Below the pieces are notes generated by a model that was given only the letters and a program-made list of their open reading frames with translations, was not told where the DNA came from and ran no database searches. A stretch of DNA of 64,000 nt from Tolypocladium sp. Sup5 PDA-1 (lineage: Eukaryota > Ascomycota > Sordariomycetes > Hypocreales > Ophiocordycipitaceae), in assembly GCA_000750105.3 (NCBI GenBank), contig JPHH03000080.1, positions 48,029 through 112,028 of the forward strand. The letters are read 5' to 3'. The stretch's first letter is position 1, and each line of letters starts with the position of its first letter. This document shows positions 11,061-22,704 of the stretch, piece after piece. Made by a program: the position numbers and the translations under genes.

Positions 11061-12281
11061 GGGGAACCCTGAAGAAGTACCTTAGGCGAGGTGGGTTCCC
11101 CAGGCTGTGCATTCAGGGCGTGGGCGCGATTGGGATACGAGCGCCTTGTCTCATGGCAGTGATGGGCGAAACAGGGATGAAGTAGGCCATGAACCTGTCC
11201 TACTTGCTGGCAGTGCTGGCGTATATCCAGAGACCATGATGACTATATGGGCGTGATGTAGAGGTCGACCATCAAGTAACGTGCTTGTCCAGGTGGACGC
11301 CAGGCTGGTAGAGGCTGATAGACGACAGCCCCTGACCATCGATTGGGTTCAGGTGGACGAGAGGGGCTTTGATAGGGCTGGTCTCGCTGGTCAGTGTCTT
11401 GTTCATTTGCCTGAGGTGATGGTGAATGCATACCAGCTTGAGGTGTGCGCCTACTTGGTACCTCTTGGCGAGCCGAACGGGGCGAACGCAGATATCCAAC
11501 GCCTCTGCAGGGACAGGGAGGCTATGGCAAGGTATTCGCTACTGCTCCCCGTATCCCACCGCAGCCCCTGGAGCCCGTCCGCCATGATAGAAGCCACAGG
11601 TTTCGGTATCACTGCCAAACACCCAGCCGTTGTGTGCGTCCATGACGCTGATGCGTAGCGAGCTCGGTAGCAGAGCCGGAAGAACAGGCGTTCATCTTGA
11701 CCAGCTCGATCGAGTAAAGCAACACAAAGGGGCTGTATAACATGGAAGCAGGCGAATGCAAGGCAAAACAGGCTCAGCTAAGTCGCCGGCAAGTAGGGAT
11801 ACAGAGAGAAGAAAGAGAAGAGAAGAGCAGAGGAGAGGGAAGAATCCCGAGGCTATAAGTACTTGGAGAGAAGCGGTTCCATGTACGATGCGACAGTGAC
11901 GGCCTCTGAATTCACTGTCAGGCCTCACGCAGCGAATCACGGACGTGGGCTTGGGAACTGGATGGTAGACGGCGCAGGCACAGTGAATGCGACGGAGAGA
12001 AAGAATTACTGGTGTTGTCTGGTCCACATGATTCACGACGAAATGCAGCATCCCGTGAAAGTGACTGCGGCCCTGCCAGGGCACGCTTGCAAACGGCCTC
12101 GTTCACTGAGGTACATGCAGCTGGCTGCAAGTGAATTTGATGTCCGATGCAAACGCTGGCGAATGAGACATCAGGGTCCAGGCCAGGGTCATGCTGCTGT
12201 ACTGAACCACGCCCACCCAGGTCGGCTGTTTAATAAGATTAGGTACGGAGTAGTCCGCACTCGTACAGTCCGTACGAATAG
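11061..12281. other. Gene-poor interval upstream of the relic
   Basis: Some minus-strand stretches (for instance 11272-11499) look weakly protein-like and could be the 5' part of the frameshifted relic, but I cannot tie them together. Two copies of the TACGGAGTA motif flank the GGAT repeat (12244-12252 and 12354-12362). Nothing else was seen. Confidence 0.35.
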
Positions 12282-12312
12282 GGATGGATGGATGGATGGA
12301 TGGATGGATGGA
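12282..12312. repeat. (GGAT)n microsatellite
   Basis: Seven perfect GGAT units plus a partial one, directly visible. It lies in non-coding DNA about 490 bases upstream of the CHIP-like gene. Confidence 0.97.
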
Positions 12313-12800
12313 CCCTTCTTCTCGAATATTCCAGGGCGCTTCTTACAAATACGTACTCCGTACTGGGCTGAAAAGAGCGCTGTAAAGTCCGGGAGCCTAG
12401 GTACTGGCGTCCCAGCGGAGCGGATTAAGGCGCCGCTTCCGCCAACGCCAACAGTCGGTGCGACTCTAATAATCTAAACCCCGCCCCAGCTTGTGCCATG
12501 ACACTGCACCTCACCCGTCAATTAGTGTCCCCTCGCTTGCTCGACCTCCGCAAAGCAGCTCTACTCCTCCATCGCATTGAGGCAGCGGGCGCCTGTAGCA
12601 CATTTACAGCAGCCATGGGCGGTAGAGCCAGGCCTGCCCTTTGTTCCCTATAGTATCCACGCGCTTCAGGGACGTCGCCTCGCTCCATTCGACGCCGCCG
12701 TCGGCCAGCGGACGCGCGCAAATCGGGCTGCGACGACCTCGTTGGCCCGCGTCCCTCTTCAACCCAGCGATTATACCAGCGCCGCCGCCGACCTGTCGCC

Positions 12801-13734
12801 ATGTCGCGGTCAATCACGCTTAAGGAGGACGGCAACCGCCACTTCCAGGCCGGCGACTTTGTCGGCGCTGACAGCCTCTACTCCAAAGCGTGAGCTCTCT
12901 CTGCAACATGTGTGCAACAGGAGCCTCCTCTAACCCGCTTGCCTTCCAGCATCCTCGCCGACCCTAAGAACCCGGCCCTCTTCACCAACCGCGCCATGGC
13001 CCGCCTCCGCCTCTGCCTCTGGGACTCGGTCATCTCCGACTGCAACACCTGCCTCGCCCTCGCCCCCAACAGCATGAAGGCCCACTACTATCTGTCCATG
13101 GCCCAGCTTGCCATCGGCGACTACGACGCCGCCCTCAACAGCGCCCGCAGCGCCCACTCGCTCGCCGCCCAGACCAACGACAAGTCCCTCGCCGCCGTCA
13201 CGGCCGTAGTGCTGCGCTGCAAGAAGGAGCGCTGGGAAGACCGCGAGAAGAAGCGGAAGAGGGAGGGTCAGGAGCTGGAGCAAGAGCTGTTGGAGCTGCT
13301 GGGAAAGAGGCGGGACGAGCTGCTCGCCGCGGAGACGGACAACATAGAACGGAATTCGATCCAGGACGAGAACGTTTACAAGATGGTGCTGCTGCAGCAA
13401 GTGTTTGAGCGCGCGCGGACTCAGTCGGACCAGCGGCGGCAGGTCCCCGAATGGGCCATTGACGACATTTCCTTTGGCCTCATGGTCGACCCAGTCATTG
13501 TAAGTCCGACCCTACACGTGCTCCTTGTTGTACACGCCAGCTCACGACTCCACCGTCAAGACCAAGACTGGCAAGTCGTACGAACGCGCTTCCATCATGG
13601 AGCACCTGCGTCGCAATCTCACCGACCCCCTGACCCGCGAGCCCCTCATGCCCGCGGACCTTCGGCCGAACCTCGCACTCCGCCAGGCTTGCGAGGAGTA
13701 CCTTGAGCACAATGGCTGGGCCGTCGACTGGTAA
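12801..13734 (+). CDS. CHIP/STUB1-like TPR and U-box E3 ubiquitin ligase, 270 aa
   Basis: Co-chaperone ubiquitin ligase: N-terminal TPRs bind the C-terminal EEVD of Hsp70/Hsp90 and the C-terminal U-box recruits an E2. Three exons: 12801-12889, 12950-13499 and 13561-13734. Residues about 3-105 form three TPR units (LKEDGNRHFQAGDFVGAD; NPALFTNRAMARLRL; AHYYLSMAQLAIGDYDAAL). A charged coiled coil follows at about 130-175. The U-box is at about 195-265 (IDDISFGLMVDPVI, then TKTGKSYERASIMEHL and DPLTREPLMPADLRPN). The second intron was placed by homology: acceptor CGTCAAG at 13554-13560 joins DPVI to TKTGKSYER, whereas the nearer CCAG at 13540 breaks the frame. Length matches CHIP (about 300). Convergent with the MFS gene. 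Confidence 0.93.
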
Positions 13735-13960
13735 TGCTCTCGGAGAGGAATTCCTTTCGATTTCTGCGTAAAACAGCACTTGAAACGGCGGACGGCGAGG
13801 TTGTTGCATGGTACGGCGTTACGAGGGTTGGAAAGTCCCGGAAATGGAGTTTCGGCTGTAGAGGCGTTGCACAATTTGATACTCATGAGATATGAATCCA
13901 TAGCACTGTTAATATTCAACCCAGAGCAATAATTTCTTCTCTATTCTTCACTCTGTCCGC

Positions 13961-15568
13961 TCACCTTCTATATATTCTTGCTTGCCGCCACTTCATCCCT
14001 CGCCATCGCAGTAATCCCACTGCCACGGCCCCCAACACTCCGCTCCAAAGCCCCAAGACGGTGAAATACCACCCTCGCCCTGCCACCTCTAGCAACGGCT
14101 GGAGGATTGCCACGCCGGCTGCCGCCATGGCACACCTCGTCACGCTCGTTGCCGCTGCCGCCGTGCTCGATCTATCTGGAAACGTGTCCACCAGTAGTGT
14201 GCTGTACGTCGTGTAGAAGAACGTCCCCCAGAAGCCCTGCATGAACTGTAGGATCAGGGGCACTGCCGGATGGGCGGCTCGCGTCACAGCCCAGCCGTAG
14301 CCGACCATGGTGCCCGTGGACACGATCAGCATCCAGTAGCTCTTCCGTGACCGGGCCCTCTCAATCGGAAAGTCGTACAGCTCCTCCCCGGTGACCTTGT
14401 CCGCCTCGTGGCCGAGCTCTCGCGCAGTGACGCGGTAGTTGTAGTCCATGAGCCTGCCCGTGCAGAAGCTCCCGACGATGATGCCGACGCCGCGGGGCAG
14501 GTAGGCCAGCCCGACTTGCAGCTCGTTGAAGCGGTACACGTCTTTGAAGATGTCTGGCACGGCGGCGACGAAGGAGTAGTCGACGGTGTAAAAGGAGCCG
14601 TGCATCCAGAGAGTGAGGCAGGTATCGCGGTGGAAGATGATGCGGAAGCAGGCGAGTAGGTTGCTCACGCCTTGACGGAGGGCTCCCTGGTGCTTTGAAG
14701 AGTCTATGGTTTCAGAGGGGTTATGGTTCTGAAGAGATGATGCTGGACTGGCGTCGGCGTCTTTGCTGCGTTTAGATAAACGCTGCTTCAGGAGACCCAG
14801 CCAGCTCAACTGCCACCAAGTATATCGGCCCTTGTCACTCCCATTGCCGACGAGACTCCTGGCTGTCTCCGGCAGCAACAAGCCAACACCGCCGAGCAAG
14901 ACCACGCCCACAATGACCAGCGACCAAAACACCCAAACGTGATTGCCCTGTGCATATGCCACCACGCCTCCCACGACAGGGCCAACACAAGCTCCAAGAT
15001 TCAGCGCCATGCCGATAGGACCCAGCATCCGCCCTCTCTCGCTCGGCACGCATACGTCGGCCACCACTCCGAAGCCGATGGCGTATGCAGCGCTGGCACC
15101 CAAGCTTTGTACGGCCCGGAGGACCAAGAGGACGGCATAGCTGTGTTCGTTGAGCGTGAGGCCGAGGTTCCCAACCGTGTAGAGCGCCAGCGTAAGGAGG
15201 AATATCGGCCGACGGCCGTAAGTGTCAGAGAATGGGCCAAAGATGACGGGCGAGATTGCTTGGAAGACGATGTACAGGGTCAGGGTGAGGTTGATGGCTT
15301 GGGCGGACGCATGAAACTGGGTTCGTAGAAGCGGTAGTAGGGGGAAGTAGATGGTTGCCGTTAAGGGGGATGTGATGGTCGCTAGACCCAAGAGAAGCCT
15401 CAGTTGCCTCAGCTGAGACCTGGAGAAGGAAGTGTACGCGATTCGGTCCTGCTCTGCCGGTGGCTGCTCCCTTTCTGGGACCTTAAGCACGGAGCCATCT
15501 TTGGGATCAGACTTGAGGTTGATCTGAACCGAAGCATTGTCCGGAATTGAGGCATCGTCATTTTCCAT
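13961..15568 (-). CDS. MFS drug:H+ antiporter (DHA1 family), 535 aa
   Basis: Plasma-membrane proton-driven exporter of the major facilitator superfamily, closest in motif pattern to the fungal DHA1/QDR type. Single exon. A hydrophilic N-tail of about 55 residues precedes helix 1 (LLGLATITSPLTATIYF). Motif A after helix 2 is FGPFSDTYGRRPIF, and the antiporter motif C region in helix 5 is GMALNLGACVGPVVGG. A cytoplasmic loop of about 80 residues (rich in Ser, Lys, Asp) separates the two six-helix halves. Start ATG 15568 is the first in frame. Substrate cannot be told from sequence; members export azoles, quinidine, polyamines or secondary metabolites. Tail-to-tail with the CHIP-like gene; its promoter lies in the 307 bases before the NLR 3' end. 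Confidence 0.92.
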   Translation of the reverse strand: MENDDASIPDNASVQINLKSDPKDGSVLKVPEREQPPAEQDRIAYTSFSRSQLRQLRLLLGLATITSPLTATIYFPLLPLLRTQFHASAQAINLTLTLYIVFQAISPVIFGPFSDTYGRRPIFLLTLALYTVGNLGLTLNEHSYAVLLVLRAVQSLGASAAYAIGFGVVADVCVPSERGRMLGPIGMALNLGACVGPVVGGVVAYAQGNHVWVFWSLVIVGVVLLGGVGLLLPETARSLVGNGSDKGRYTWWQLSWLGLLKQRLSKRSKDADASPASSLQNHNPSETIDSSKHQGALRQGVSNLLACFRIIFHRDTCLTLWMHGSFYTVDYSFVAAVPDIFKDVYRFNELQVGLAYLPRGVGIIVGSFCTGRLMDYNYRVTARELGHEADKVTGEELYDFPIERARSRKSYWMLIVSTGTMVGYGWAVTRAAHPAVPLILQFMQGFWGTFFYTTYSTLLVDTFPDRSSTAAAATSVTRCAMAAAGVAILQPLLEVAGRGWYFTVLGLWSGVLGAVAVGLLRWRGMKWRQARIYRR

Positions 15569-15875
15569 AACGAAGCTAGAGAGGAATCATATCGCAATAT
15601 GACGGTTGAAGATGATATGAGAAAGAAAACAATAATGTAACCCTCGGAAGGTGGTGACGTTCGGTCAAGGGATTCGTTGCGGGGTTTGTGTAACCATCAT
15701 CTCACCTGCAGGAGGGCGGCTGGCAGCGCATTCTGTCACTATTTAGGTGATTCTTGTATCATGTTGCGATTGGAATTGGCTTCTCGTATATTCGTAGGTC
15801 TATGCTTTATAGTGTATCTGTTCTGCAAACATTCAAGTCGCGAAGCCATTACCCCCCGAAATGAGCGAGACCCCG
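15569..15875. other. Intergenic, MFS promoter and NLR 3' end
   Basis: The 307 bases must contain the MFS promoter and the NLR terminator. No clear TATA box or repeat was seen. Confidence 0.4.
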
Positions 15876-18800
15876 TCAGGCAAAGGCCCTTGCGCTCTCA
15901 AAGTTGCACTCGATGAGGACAACCCGATTATCCTTTGGCCAGAACAGAGTACCCTCTTCTGAAATCGAGCAATTGTCCAAGCTCGCACCGCCGACCCAGT
16001 CCCTCGGCAAAAAGTAGTATCGGCTAACCGCGTCTGAAAGCAGCCCCTGGTGAGCCGGCAGCGAGTACGTGTGGAGCCACAAGCTGTCATCCAAAAAGGC
16101 GAGCTCCGAGTCTAGGAATACCCCCAGGGTAGTGTGTATCTTGCTAAAGACGTGTGCGGGCATGCGAGTGTACCCCAGCGTGGATCGGATCGCTGGGGAG
16201 GTCCCAGCTGCGCCGTCGGCGGCCGTCAGATCCTCGACGCGAAACATCATGGCTTGAGTTTTGTCTTCATTTTGGTCAGGCGCTTTCGCATATTTGATAA
16301 GCAGCAGCAAATGAGATGCACTCTGAAGAACTTTGACGACAGGGCCGCCTGAAGAGTCTTTGTCGTCGCTCGTTTCCGCATCCCCAGGGGTACTTGCTGC
16401 GGTTATGGTCAGATTGGCGATGTCCCGACTGCAAGTTCTAACTGATTGCTCCAGCTCACAGTATGAAGCTCGTGTCGATTTCTTCAACGTAGCCCAGTCG
16501 TAGACATGGACATCCGCCGAGCCAAATGCAAGCAGCAGCCCTGGGAACTTGGAGTGGCACAGCCAGGATCGATGGCTCTCAAGCTGTAGGTCCATGCTGC
16601 CCTGCATGTGACCCGTTTTGACGGAGCAAAAGAATCCGTCTTTATCTGTCAATACAAACAGCATTGTAGCGTCGGGGCTGAGCATCAGGTCCTTGATTGT
16701 ACGTCCTTCGAGATCAATCTGCGGACTGGGATGGGGAAACGGTTCGCTGCCATCTTGAATCGAGATTACCTGGAGGTCGCCAGCAAGGTCCGCGCAAGCA
16801 ATGCAGCCCCCATCTGCGCTCCAGGATATGTGGCTGACGTTGAGGAAGTTGTAAAACCGGGCAATCTCAGCACCCTCCGTGGCGGTGCCCCGAAAGAGCA
16901 GTACACTTCCGTCCTCGTAGCCCGCGCAGTAAGACTGCCCATCAGGGGATACTCGGACGGCTGTTACTGCCTCGAATTGATGGACCCGCGCTTCGGAGTA
17001 CTTTGAAGTCGCTGTTACCGAATGGTCCTCGCTGTTTGTGTCGCTCATGTGCTCCTCGCTCTCCAGCGAGCGAGCCAAGCAGTTTGGCTCCCATGCATTG
17101 ACTGACCCGCCGCGCAGATCGTAGAATCGCCTGCTGTCGGGACTGAACATCAGACCTGTGACCAGGTCTTCGGATGAGAGCTGGTATATGACCGTAAAGT
17201 AGGCGAAGTTCCATATACGGATCGAGCCGTCGCTGCTGGACGTTGCAAACACCTTGCCACTTGGGCTCGCGGATACCTCATCGGCGGTCCGCTGCGACTC
17301 CGTCATTTCATTAGCAATGGGATGCCACTTGAACACGTATCCGTCTCGGTAGATCCCAATCACATGGCTAGTGATGGGGTTCCACGTAAACCGGTCGACG
17401 GCAAACCAGTTCGTAGACGGCCGACGATGGGTCCTCACGTCTGTCGCCCTGTGGCATTTGTTGACACAACGCCCGTCGGACAGCCTCCAAACTGAGAGCG
17501 GCGCTCCACGATATGAAGCGGCAACATGATCTCCGTCAGGGCTGAATGCGAGCCACATGGGGGAGTTCAACGGCCCATCGACTTGTGAAGTCTCTTTCAG
17601 CAATGTTGGATTGAGTGTTCTCCACCCTTGCTGAAAGTCGTCGCAGCTTATATACCTGATGGCGTTGTCATCGCTCCCTGCCAATATCCTGTCATTATTT
17701 GCCGAAAACGTCATGGCGATAGCTTTGCTGTTTGTAGGACTCGACGCGGAGGCCAGGAGTGTCCCGGATGGCAGGGACCACAGCTTCGTTGTCTTGAGGC
17801 CATAGGTAGCAAGCTTTCCGCCACTGTCCGTCAGTGCCATTGCCGTAATAGCCTCCCCATGCGAAACGTGTCCCACTTCTGCAAAGTTTGTCGAGTCCCA
17901 GATGTGAACAATATTCGTGGACGCAAGGACGGCGACCGTCTTGGCCGCACAGCAAATGTTCCAAGCTTGCGCTTCGTGCTGCATCGTAAGTCGGCCAAGG
18001 TGATCGTTCCACCCTGCATCCTCCGCCCCGTATAGCCTGATGTTTGAAGAATTGGGGTTGTAGCATTGCTGATGAATGGCCGTTTCCGATGGACAGAGAG
18101 CTGGGATTATGCCATAGATGATGCTTGGATCCGCTACAAGTTGACGACCAAATTTGCCAACAATTTTAAGAAGATCAACGATCCAATTGTCGAGAAGCTC
18201 GAGGTCGGTTAGTCGATGGAGCATTGGGTTCCGGGACGCATCTCGCTTTCGGATATTCTTGACGACAGATGCCAGCACCTTGGATGCCTTGACCAAGACC
18301 TCGAGCCGCCGTAGGAGAGACAATGCGTGGATCCACGATAGAACAGCAGCGCTGCGGAAGAATTGCACAAGCTTGTCCATATGGTCTGAGGAGCTGGAGA
18401 TGCAGTGGCCCAGATGATATGGCCAGCTAACGGCAGCATAAAACACAAAAGGCTCGCGGGTTTGAAGAGCGTGCTGGTACTGGAGCAGTCGGCTGCGTAG
18501 GCTCAGGTCCTGCAGTACCGACACCGTCCTCCCGAAGAGCTTGCCGTGGGTTTGTCGAGTGTTGATGTGAAGCTCGCTCTCTTGCGAGCGTGTAAAGTAT
18601 TCTCTGGTTGTGTGATGGAGAATGCCAACCTTATCCTTGTTGTCCACCTGGATGAACTGGCCGCACGCATTGGTGATGGTCCTTTTGAGGTCAAGAAACC
18701 CCGTAAACTCGGGCTGTAGCGCTTGAGACAGCTCTTTCAAGGTGAGTGCTCGCTGCGCGCACATGGTCCACTCCAGCAAAGCCCGAACCAGCGGTTTGTT

Positions 18801-20781
18801 GCCCTTTTTCGTTGAGCTGAGCAGGTTGCGTTCCATCCTTTGGTACAGCTCCGTCATGTCGTCGGGGATTTCGTCGAGAACCTCGTCGATGCTCTCTTCC
18901 GTATGGCATTCCATGATCTCACTCATCACCAGCTTTGTCCAGAGAAAGTTGCCCTCGGACCGCCCCAGCACCTTCTTTTGCAGCTGCTGCCGGAATTCTT
19001 CGCTTCCCGGCATGTGCTCCATTTCTCGGTCGACAAACACCTCGATGTCGTGTTGGTTATAAGCCTGGCCGACCTTTTCGATTCTGCCGACAGGTACGTA
19101 GCGTGAAGCTCGATCAAATGCAACCGAAAGGGAGTCAGTGCTGCGACTAAGGATAATGACTTTGATGGGTAGCTTTGCCGTGGTGAGACTTTGAAGGCAT
19201 CCTAGCAATGTCTTTGGGGAATCGCACTCGTCTAGGGCGTCTAGGACCCAGTAAATTGGTTGTGAAATGCGAATATCGAACAAGATCCGCTCAAAGGTGT
19301 TTCGCCAAATCACCAAAGCATCGGCGGATTCTAATCCAAGGCTTTCAAGGGACGAAGCATAGAGCCGTTTCTTGAAGTCGGGCACATCCCTGGCGAGCTG
19401 AATTGCCAGGGCTCGCAGTGCATTCGCCACTGATCTTCGGGTATTGTCAGAGTGCTTGAAAAGGAAGAACTGGCATTTACAATTGGATTCTCGCAAATGG
19501 TTAACCAGGAAAGCGGAAAGTACTGATTTGCCAGTGGCGGGAGGTGCGCTGTACCACAGAATCTGCGACGCTGATGAGTTTTCGATGCAAGACGTCACTT
19601 GAGGATCTTCAAGGAACCACCCGCAGGTTTCGGGGATCCATTGGCGTCGAAGGCTGTTGTAATCGTCTTCTGACGTGGCACAGCTGCGAAAGAAGGCATC
19701 AATGGCGGCGCGGTTTTCCGGCTCAAATGACTGAGCGGATTGGGCGGCCTTGTCCCGGAGAAGAGCTACCAACGACTTGATCGCATTCCGAACACTGACG
19801 TAGTTTGAGTCGTTGGGACTGTCGTACTTGCACATACTCTGATGGTCGGCCTGCAATGGACGAGAAATCTCTGCTGGGTATCCGAGAATGGAAGAGTCCT
19901 TCTCCAAGATCATCAGCTTCCTAGGCCCAATTGTCGTCGCCATGGTCTCGTAGAACGACCAGATAGAGAGACTGGGCGCCAAATGACGAAACTGTTCGTT
20001 CAGCTCTTCCAGTGCCACGGAGCTCTTGTTCAAGTCTGATATAAAGCTCTTTGATGCCTGCATCGTCGCCGCCACAACTCGATTTAGGGTCTCGGCAAGG
20101 TTGGTGCCCCGGTGAGGGGTCGACAAGAATATTATTGCCGAGACAGATTGGACGACGTCTCTGTAGGTTTCATCGTGCAAGCCGAGAAGATAGGCTTTTT
20201 TGACGACCAGTCCACCCATGCTGTGGACAACGAAGATGATGGGTCTGGAGCCCATGTCGAGATCCGTGCCCGTCGAGTCTCGTGCAAACCGCATCTCGTA
20301 CAGCAGCTCCTTGGCAAAGTCGGTGATGGTGGAAACGCTCTTTGTCGACCCCTTCCAGTTGGCGTTGTAGCCAAACGTGAGTATGCGGGTGGTGGCGACA
20401 TCGGGCTCGAACGGTAGCCATTGCCCAGGCCAGAACTGCGTGGGATCGCGATTCTTGGTCCATGTTCGATGGCTGTGGCCGCCCAGGCCGTGGACGAAGA
20501 CGATGTCCGTAGAGGGATGCTCGGGTTCGTAGACTACATGTAAGCCCAGGACCGGCGGTGTTGGAGATGGGCTTCGGCCGCGAATGCTGTCGCCGGCGGA
20601 GGTTGCAAGCAATTCGTCCGACCGCCCACGGGCTACGTCGAATCCCGAGCCCGTCGTGGACGCATCCGATACCGTTCTCTCCGGTTCATCTTTGTTATGG
20701 GACTTGAGGCGGCGGAAGCGCTTGAGCTACGTTCAAGTCAGTGAGCGTCCAAGTTTCGGTGAACGCTGCCACACTTACCAT
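15876..20781 (-). CDS. NLR-like STAND protein: alpha/beta-hydrolase, NACHT, WD40; 1,617 aa
   Basis: Fungal NOD-like receptor architecture, a class tied to non-self recognition and regulated cell death. The N-terminal lipase-like alpha/beta-hydrolase (about residues 60-290) has the oxyanion motif FVHGLGGHSHRTW, nucleophile elbow VVHSMGGLVV (Ser about 170) and FLSTPHRGTN. The NACHT NTPase (about 370-720) has P-loop SAPPATGKSVLSAF (Lys about 401) and Walker B WVLDALDECD. The C-terminal half is divergent WD40 repeats (IHIWDST, TKLWSLPSG, SDGSIRIWNFA, EDGSVLLF). Two exons: 20781-20779 is only the ATG, then intron 20727-20778 (GTAAGT...CGTAG), then one long exon 20726-15876. The long exon has no ATG near its 5' end; splicing to the lone ATG gives MLKRFRRLKSHNKDEP. 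The first Gly of the P-loop is Ala. The hydrolase elbow looks intact. Confidence 0.9.
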
Positions 20782-21533
20782 TGTCACGACGGCATGTGGG
20801 GGACCGCTCTTGCTAGATAGCAAGGCCCTCTACCGGTTCGGTGTTTTGCCGTTTATGCCCTTGGGTTGGAACGGCTGTTCTAGACAGTCTCTGGCTGGAT
20901 CTTGTCCGGACTCGAGCGGCAGCGTAACAAGGTCGGGCCGTGAGCAGTCTCAAGGAGCCCAGTGTGATGCAGATGAAACGCAATCACCCCAGCCTCGTGC
21001 GGCCCGTTGGTTGGGAGTGGCCGACGTTCCCGTCCCGGGAGTCACTGGACTCTCACGACCGAGCCCTTGTGCCGCTGCCTCCTAGCGTGCTTACCTGCAT
21101 GGCTGCTGAAAGAGCACTTCAGCCGACGGCCCATTTAAAGCCAGGGTGCTGGGAGCATTGGCAAATGGCATGCGACAGTGGCATCGACTTGCCATGATCG
21201 GACTGAGTGGCGCTGACATCCATGCATGGTCGCCTTGCGGCACGGGCCGTGGTGCGGGCGCTTAGATGGAGATGGAGGGTTGGGGAGTGCATGGGGGTGG
21301 AGAGATGGAGTTCATTACCATCCTGACTGAGCCGCTGGATGGTTGATCTCCCACAGCTCCATCAGCTCCATATATGATGCTCCTTGGCTCCCACAGTTCG
21401 ACTCTTCGTCTTCTTGGACGGCATGCTTGTCTCATCCCATGGCAGTATAAGACTCTAAGAGGCCATTCTTCCATCTCATGCTTGGGCCCGATATTGAGAG
21501 ACTGCCGCGAAGTCTTCCAACACACTTATACCC
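20782..21533. other. Divergent intergenic, NLR and ketosamine kinase
   Basis: 752 bases between two divergent starts, so both promoters lie here. No TATA box close to either start was convincing; ATATATG occurs at about 21,370 on the plus side. No coding pattern. Confidence 0.45.
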
Positions 21534-22704
21534 ATGCCCACGATGACAGCAGCTGCCCCTCAGCTGACAGAGGAAGCCACCCCTTTGTTGCCAACAGATG
21601 AGTTGCCAACAGACGACTTCAAAGTCGACGACAATGTCCTGGCCGGATTCCCAGAAGGAACAGAGGTTCTGTCAGCTGCGCGCTTCGGCACATCAGCCTG
21701 GACGGCCACTGCTAAGCTGCACCTCCGGCTGCCTGGCGGCCTCGAGGAGCGATACTTTCTCAAGTGCGCCCCCAACGACCATGGCCGCGTTCTCCTCGAG
21801 GGCGAGTTCAATTCCATGACGGAATTATACAAATGGGCCCCGTATCTCGTCCCCAAACCGCACTCATGCGGCAAACTTGCCCAAGGAGATCCCGACACGT
21901 ACTTTTTTCTGTCAGAGTACGTCGAAATGACCAGCAGAATGCCGGATCCGAACCAGCTCTGCAAGAAGCTTGCGCGCCTCCACAAAGAGAGTCAGTCTCC
22001 CAACGGCATGTTCGGATTTCACATCACTACCTGCCAGGGCCGTTCTCCGCAGAATGTCGCGTGGGAGAAGAGCTGGACCACTTTCTTCGCGAACCTCTTG
22101 CAGCATGTCATCGCCATGGACTTTGAACTCAACGGGTATTGGGAAGCGCTCGACACGGTGGAGAAGCGACTCATTTCTCATGTGATTCCGCGGTTGCTTG
22201 GCGCCTTGGAAAAAGACGGCCGCACGGTGAAGCCCAGTCTCATCCACGCCGACCTTTGGGAGGGCAACTCTGGCACGTCCCTGGAGAATGGTGCCATCTA
22301 CATCTTCGACGCGGCGGCATTTTACGCCCACAACGAGATGGAGATGGGCGACTGGCGATGCTACTACAACAAGATCAGCAACAAGGTCTACACGAGGACT
22401 TACCTTCGGCATTGCAGCCCAAGCGAGCCGAAAGCCGAATGGGATGACCGGAATCGCCTGTACAGCATCTATTACAACGTTATTTATTCCGTCAATCACC
22501 TGAGCCAAGGCACGGCAGTTCGTCAACTGTAAGTTGTGGCATCAATGACTGACATGATCTTTGCTAACAAAAAGAAGGGCATTCAATGACATGTACTATC
22601 TCATTGACAAGTTTGCACCATTCCCGGACGGTACCGGGCCCCTGAGACTGGTCGACGCAGAGTTGCAAACCTTGTCTTCGGAACGTGACCACACGGTTTC
22701 TTGA
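21534..22704 (+). CDS. Fructosamine/ketosamine-3-kinase family protein, 374 aa
   Basis: Kinase-like fold protein of the fructosamine-3-kinase family, which phosphorylates ketoamines on glycated protein so that they fall apart; the substrate here is inferred from family only. Catalytic motif LIHADLWEGNSG matches the family H-G/A-D-L-W-x-G-N. The metal-binding motif is IFDAAAFYAHNEMEMGDW. An upstream lysine-bearing strand is ERYFLKCAPND. Exons: 21534-22528 and 22575-22704, total 375 codons. The intron has GTAAGT and branch GCTAAC. Its acceptor is a tandem AAGAAG: splicing after the first AAG (22574) gives QLRAFND, after the second (22577) QLAFND, both in frame. Two ATGs lie close together (21534, 21543). 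Slightly longer than the usual 290-310 aa because of an N-terminal tail. Confidence 0.9.

Noticed and set aside
11863..12477. 204-codon open frame across the GGAT microsatellite
   Set aside because: It runs through the repeat (DGWMDGWMDG), has no motif and starts in AT/GC-mixed non-coding DNA.
13500..13540. Shorter intron in the CHIP-like gene ending at CCAG (13540)
   Set aside because: It shifts the frame and destroys the U-box; the CAAG at 13560 restores it.
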